A program made the translations under genes and the position numbers. The notes under the pieces are model-generated. The model made no database searches. It had not been told where the DNA came from and was given only the letters and a program-made list of their open reading frames with translations. Positions 4,777 through 5,689 of a stretch of 5,689 bases of DNA are shown here, piece after piece (position 1 is the stretch's first letter; the number at the start of each line of letters is the position of its first letter). The DNA comes from Candidatus Woesearchaeota archaeon (GTDB taxonomy: Archaea > Nanobdellota > Nanobdellia > SCGC-AAA011-G17 > GW2011-AR17), in NCBI GenBank assembly GCA_003694495.1, contig RFJO01000044.1:1-5689 (forward strand). Reading direction: 5' to 3'.

Positions 4777-5689
4777 AAGACATAAAAATAAGTAAAAACA
4801 GGTTAGGCATGAACTTGTATGAAACAGAACTAGATTGCGGCATGACGTTTTACTTCATGCCTTTGCCGAGTAAAGTCAACATTAGAAGCATGCATCTCTT
4901 CACTAAATTTGGAAGCATAGACGAGAAATTTGTAACTGGAGAAGATAAAAAAGTTGTTCATGTCCAAGACGGCACTGCACATTTTCTTGAACATTGCGCC
5001 TTTTATAATGAAAACGGCAAAGATGCGTTGGAAGAAATTAGCAAGATGGGGTGTTATGGCAACGCATGGACAAACTTTGACCATACAACATATTATATTC
5101 ACACAACTAATAATGATAGACAAAAAAGTTTAGAATACCTCATTAATTTTGTAACCGCACCATATTTTACCGAAGCTGTAGTAAAAAAGGAACAAGGCAT
5201 AATCTCTCAGGAGATTGCAAGAGCTAACGATAATATATCCAGCATTTTATATAATAATTTAAGAAAAGGGTTATTTGTTAAACATCCATTACGTAAACCC
5301 ATCCTTGGCAACATTGATTCTATAATGAACATCACTACAGATGAACTAATGTTTGCGCACAACACGTTTTATCATCCATCCAACCTTAGGCTTATACTTT
5401 TTATCCCAGAAGAGAATGTAAGCGACTATATTTTGATGCTAGAAAAGATAAATGAAAAGTTTGAAAAGAAAGGCAAGCCAAGTTACCTTTACGTTGACGA
5501 ACCAAAGGAAGTAAACAGTAAAAGAATCATCACCGAAGGCAACGTTGCAGAAAACTTAGTTGCATTAGGTTTTAAAGGCAATATGGGCGATAGTGAAAAC
5601 TTGTTAAAACAACTCCAAGCCAATGATTTATTATTGTCTTGTTTATTTAGCAGCACAACGAGTTCAGTTGAAAAATTAATTAAGAAAGG
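4773..5689 (+). CDS. M16-family zinc metallopeptidase, catalytic subunit (YmfH-like), cut by window end
   Basis: The first 305 residues are present and the 3' end lies outside the window. The inverted zinc motif GTAHFLEH gives H70 and H74 as ligands and E73 as catalytic base; E147 in EQGIISQEIARANDN is the expected third ligand. Also typical are GNAWTNFDHTTYYIHTT (96-112), VTAPYFTEAVVKKEQG (127-142), LGNIDSIMNITTDEL and TFYHPSNLRLILF. The GSIDEKF start, the VQDGTAHFLEH variant of the zinc helix and PYFTEAVVKKE all resemble YmfH of Firmicutes, which is about 430 residues long, so roughly 125 are probably missing. The ATG at 4773 overlaps the TGA of the upstream gene and gives the expected short N-terminus; a later in-frame ATG at 4809 would remove part of it. 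The protein should cut peptides together with the YmfF-like partner. Substrate unknown. Confidence 0.9.
   Translation, partial: MKDIKISKNRLGMNLYETELDCGMTFYFMPLPSKVNIRSMHLFTKFGSIDEKFVTGEDKKVVHVQDGTAHFLEHCAFYNENGKDALEEISKMGCYGNAWTNFDHTTYYIHTTNNDRQKSLEYLINFVTAPYFTEAVVKKEQGIISQEIARANDNISSILYNNLRKGLFVKHPLRKPILGNIDSIMNITTDELMFAHNTFYHPSNLRLILFIPEENVSDYILMLEKINEKFEKKGKPSYLYVDEPKEVNSKRIITEGNVAENLVALGFKGNMGDSENLLKQLQANDLLLSCLFSSTTSSVEKLIKK

Noticed and set aside
4830..5123. Open frame of 97 codons on the - strand
   Set aside because: It lies opposite the HFLEH zinc-site region of the catalytic M16 subunit, whose coding nature is certain.

Overview
The window is AT-rich (roughly one third G+C), tightly packed DNA that reads as archaeal, most likely a small-genome, low-GC lineage such as a DPANN archaeon. 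The lineage is an inference. The evidence is a TrmB-type regulator, an archaeal-style FKBP with an insert-in-flap domain, the archaeal/eukaryotic (CDKAL1-like) form of the tRNA methylthiotransferase, and TATA-like boxes about 27-31 bases before start codons with almost no leader. Six protein genes cover nearly everything. No RNA gene, insertion sequence or CRISPR array is visible, and no gap without a gene exceeds 300 bases.

Left part (+ strand, 1-2137). A TATA-rich promoter and a compact cluster of inverted repeats precede a TrmB-family regulator, which has a strong Shine-Dalgarno sequence. One base after its stop codon comes an FKBP-type prolyl isomerase, so the two form an operon. A third gene follows 43 bases later behind its own TATA box. 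It encodes three zinc-ribbon-like modules joined to a long Gln/Asn-rich, internally repeated tail with a short ordered-looking C-terminal cap; its function is unknown.

Middle (- strand, 2134-3381). A complete methylthiotransferase for t6A37 in tRNA runs towards the zinc-ribbon gene. The two genes meet tail to tail on one TTAA palindrome that supplies both TAA stop codons.

Right part (+ strand, 3511-end). A divergent promoter region of about 130 bases leads to two overlapping genes (ATGA overlap) for M16-family proteins. The first lacks the zinc site but keeps the C-terminal Arg/Tyr region. The second has the HFLEH zinc site and is cut by the window end. Gene order, lengths and sequence resemble the YmfF/YmfH pair of Firmicutes, so they probably form one heterodimeric zinc peptidase. 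This pair, in an archaeal setting and without the usual bacterial neighbours, is the most interesting item, followed by the zinc-ribbon/Gln-Asn-rich protein and the regulator's putative operator.
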